From an uncultured bacterium (GTDB lineage Bacteria; Patescibacteriota; Microgenomatia; UBA1400; PJMF01), in the NCBI GenBank assembly GCA_903959355.1, contig CAJBWJ010000073.1, forward strand, positions 1 to 6,271: a stretch of 6,271 nucleotides of DNA, written 5' to 3'. This document shows, piece by piece, positions 4,943 to 6,271 of the stretch. Within the stretch, counting starts at the first letter, position 1, and each line of letters begins with the position of its first letter. Below the pieces are notes generated by a model that was not told the DNA's origin, did not search any database, and worked only from the letters and a program-made list of their open reading frames with translations. The position numbers and the translations under genes are program-made.

Positions 4943-6163
4943 TTAACTAATTCCCAATAACTCGCCAACATAATCCACGTCTTTGTCACCACGACCAGAA
5001 AGATTAACGATTATGACTTTTTCTTTGCTAAGAGTTGGGGCTAGTTTCACTGCATGAGCAATCGCGTGAGCACTTTCTAACGCTGGAATAATTCCCTCAA
5101 CTTTACTTAGCATTAAGAAAGCTGCCAAAGCTTCTTTGTCGTTGGCAGTCGTGTACTTAACTCTTTCTTTATCTTTTAAGTACGAGTGCTGTGGGCCAAC
5201 GCCTGGATAATCCAAGCCAGAAGCGATGGAATGAACTGACAAGGGATTGCCTTGTTCATCTTGCAGTAAATAAGTAAACATGCCGTGCAAGGTACCTGGT
5301 TTTCCAAGAGTCAGAGTGGCAGCGTGATCGCCTGGCTTGAAGCTTTTGCCAGCTGGCTCTACACCAATCATTTGCACTTTCTCGTCATTTAAAAATGCAT
5401 GGAAAAGACCCATGGCATTGGAACCGCCACCTACGCAGGCCACCAAATAATCAGGCAGCTTGTTTTCTTTTAGCAAGATTTGTTCGCGAGCTTCTCTACC
5501 GACCACTGACTGAAAATCTCTGACCATCATTGGGTATGGGTGTGGGCCAACGACTGAGCCAATGCCAAAGAAAGTATTTTCATAATCACTCAGGTAAGCG
5601 CCAAAAGCACTGTCCACAGCATCTTTGAGACATCTGCCACCACTGTTAACAGTGACAACTTTGGCCCCTAGCATTTTCATGCGTAGGACGTTGGGATGCT
5701 GCTTGGCAACATCGATAGCGCCCATGTGAATTTCGCATTCCAGTCCCATTAATGCAGCAGCTGTGGCTAGAGCAACGCCATGTTGACCAGCGCCTGTTTC
5801 TGCCAGTAATTTTTTCTTACCCATTTTTTTAGCCAAAAGTGCTTCACCTAAACAATGATTTATTTTATGAGCGCCGGTGTGATTAAGATCTTCTCTTTTG
5901 AGATAAATTTTGGCTCCGCCTAACTTTTCAGTTAGGTTTTTGGCAAAGAAAAGAGCTGAAGGGCGACCAACATAATCTGCCAAAAGAGTTTTATATTCTC
6001 TTTGGAATACTGGATCTTTTTTCGCCACTTCATAGGCAGCAGCAACTTCCTCCAATGCTTTCTTTAATTGTGGCGGTACAAATTGGCCACCGTATTCACC
6101 AAAGAAACCTGTTTCATTTGGCAAGTTTTGATAATTGTTTTTTTGTAATTTATTTTTTTTCAT
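4943..6163 (-). CDS. trpB: Tryptophan synthase beta chain, stand-alone
   Basis: This PLP enzyme condenses indole with L-serine to L-tryptophan. The 406-residue form from ATG at 6163 starts MKKNKLQ and reaches the conserved GFFGEYGGQFVP at about 19-30. The frame stays open upstream to 6265, but those 34 residues match nothing in the family and lie over hairpins. Key features in 406-aa numbering are LKREDLNHTGAHK with Schiff-base Lys100, catalytic Glu122 in AETGAGQHG, the phosphate-binding GGGSNA at 245-250, Asp318 in SGLDYPGVGPQH, and Ser389 in NLSGRGDKD. It is a complete TrpB1-type chain. No trpA or other trp gene lies downstream; upstream is outside the window. As an orphan it would use external indole, as proposed for host-dependent bacteria. 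No good Shine-Dalgarno is seen. The lyase gene downstream has its own promoter. Confidence 0.95.
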   Translation of the reverse strand: MKKNKLQKNNYQNLPNETGFFGEYGGQFVPPQLKKALEEVAAAYEVAKKDPVFQREYKTLLADYVGRPSALFFAKNLTEKLGGAKIYLKREDLNHTGAHKINHCLGEALLAKKMGKKKLLAETGAGQHGVALATAAALMGLECEIHMGAIDVAKQHPNVLRMKMLGAKVVTVNSGGRCLKDAVDSAFGAYLSDYENTFFGIGSVVGPHPYPMMVRDFQSVVGREAREQILLKENKLPDYLVACVGGGSNAMGLFHAFLNDEKVQMIGVEPAGKSFKPGDHAATLTLGKPGTLHGMFTYLLQDEQGNPLSVHSIASGLDYPGVGPQHSYLKDKERVKYTTANDKEALAAFLMLSKVEGIIPALESAHAIAHAVKLAPTLSKEKVIIVNLSGRGDKDVDYVGELLGIS

Positions 6164-6191
6164 ATATTTTTTTATTTCAAGACAGCGAGAG

Positions 6192-6221
6192 CTGCATATA
6201 TCAGCATGCGTAAGCATGCAG
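6192..6221 (-). repeat. Alternative hairpins in the trpB 5' region
   Basis: GCATGC-TTAC-GCATGC (6219-6204 on the minus strand) is a perfect 6-bp hairpin. CTGCAT (6221-6216) can instead pair with ATGCAG (6197-6192), which excludes the first fold. No Trp-rich leader frame and no T-run follow before the trpB ATG, so a regulatory role is only a possibility. Confidence 0.35.
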
Positions 6222-6233
6222 ACAGGGCGAAAC

Positions 6234-6270
6234 AAAAAATGTTTAGACCGAAAGGTCGCGAGCATTTTTT
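6234..6270. terminator. Possible bidirectional terminator upstream of trpB
   Basis: AAAAAATG at 6234-6241 pairs with CATTTTTT at 6263-6270, enclosing an internal loop and a GACC-GAAA-GGTC hairpin (6246-6257). The A-run/T-run flanks fit a terminator working in either direction, probably ending the gene beyond the right edge. The inner stem is short, and the window ends one base later. Confidence 0.4.
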
Positions 6271-6271
6271 A

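Noticed and set aside
6164..6265. N-terminal extension of trpB to an ATG at 6265
   Set aside because: The 34 extra residues match no TrpB, are Cys/His-rich and lie over hairpins. The family N-terminus begins after the ATG at 6163.
6170..6271. Trp-rich leader peptide for trpB
   Set aside because: No short frame with Trp codons is present in the visible upstream sequence.
1..6271. CRISPR array or other tandem repeat array
   Set aside because: No regularly spaced direct repeats were seen on reading either strand.

Overview
The window looks like a piece of a bacterial genome with a small, streamlined repertoire. An orphan tryptophan synthase beta chain, a divergent tyrosine phenol-lyase/tryptophanase-family enzyme, moderate to low GC and a serine recombinase inserted at a tRNA would fit a Patescibacteria (CPR) lineage. 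That placement is inference. The standard code appears to be used: TAA, TAG and TGA all serve as stops.

Left part (1-1651): the right end of an integrated element. A 3' fragment of an unknown gene overlaps by ATGA the gene of a large serine recombinase. The recombinase gene runs into the 3' half of a class II tRNA-Ser on the opposite strand, so its last ten codons are tRNA antisense. The element therefore probably sits at the tRNA 3' end and extends leftwards out of the window. The tRNA reads as anticodon ACT, which is unusual.

Middle (1704-3082), minus strand: a small unknown protein gene, 4 bases upstream of a membrane acyltransferase (family 3), preceded by a strong hairpin.

Right part (3083-6271), minus strand: trpB without trpA, then a 372-base non-ORF interval, then a PLP-dependent beta-eliminating lyase. 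The lyase is tryptophanase-family, but its three substrate-determining positions match tyrosine phenol-lyase.

The main discovery candidate is the 372-base interval. It holds a near-consensus sigma70 promoter followed by two consecutive leader-peptide attenuators. Leader 1 (17 aa) has tandem Tyr codons. Leader 2 (33 aa) has three Tyr codons among its last nine. Each is followed by an intrinsic terminator, and in each the bases around the leader stop codon can pair with the 5' arm of that terminator as an antiterminator. The Tyr-rich leaders and the Tyr-type active site independently point to tyrosine. Classic attenuation logic predicts expression when charged tRNA-Tyr is scarce, which would suit a lyase working in the synthetic direction (phenol + pyruvate + ammonia), alongside an orphan TrpB that uses indole. 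That physiology is a hypothesis.
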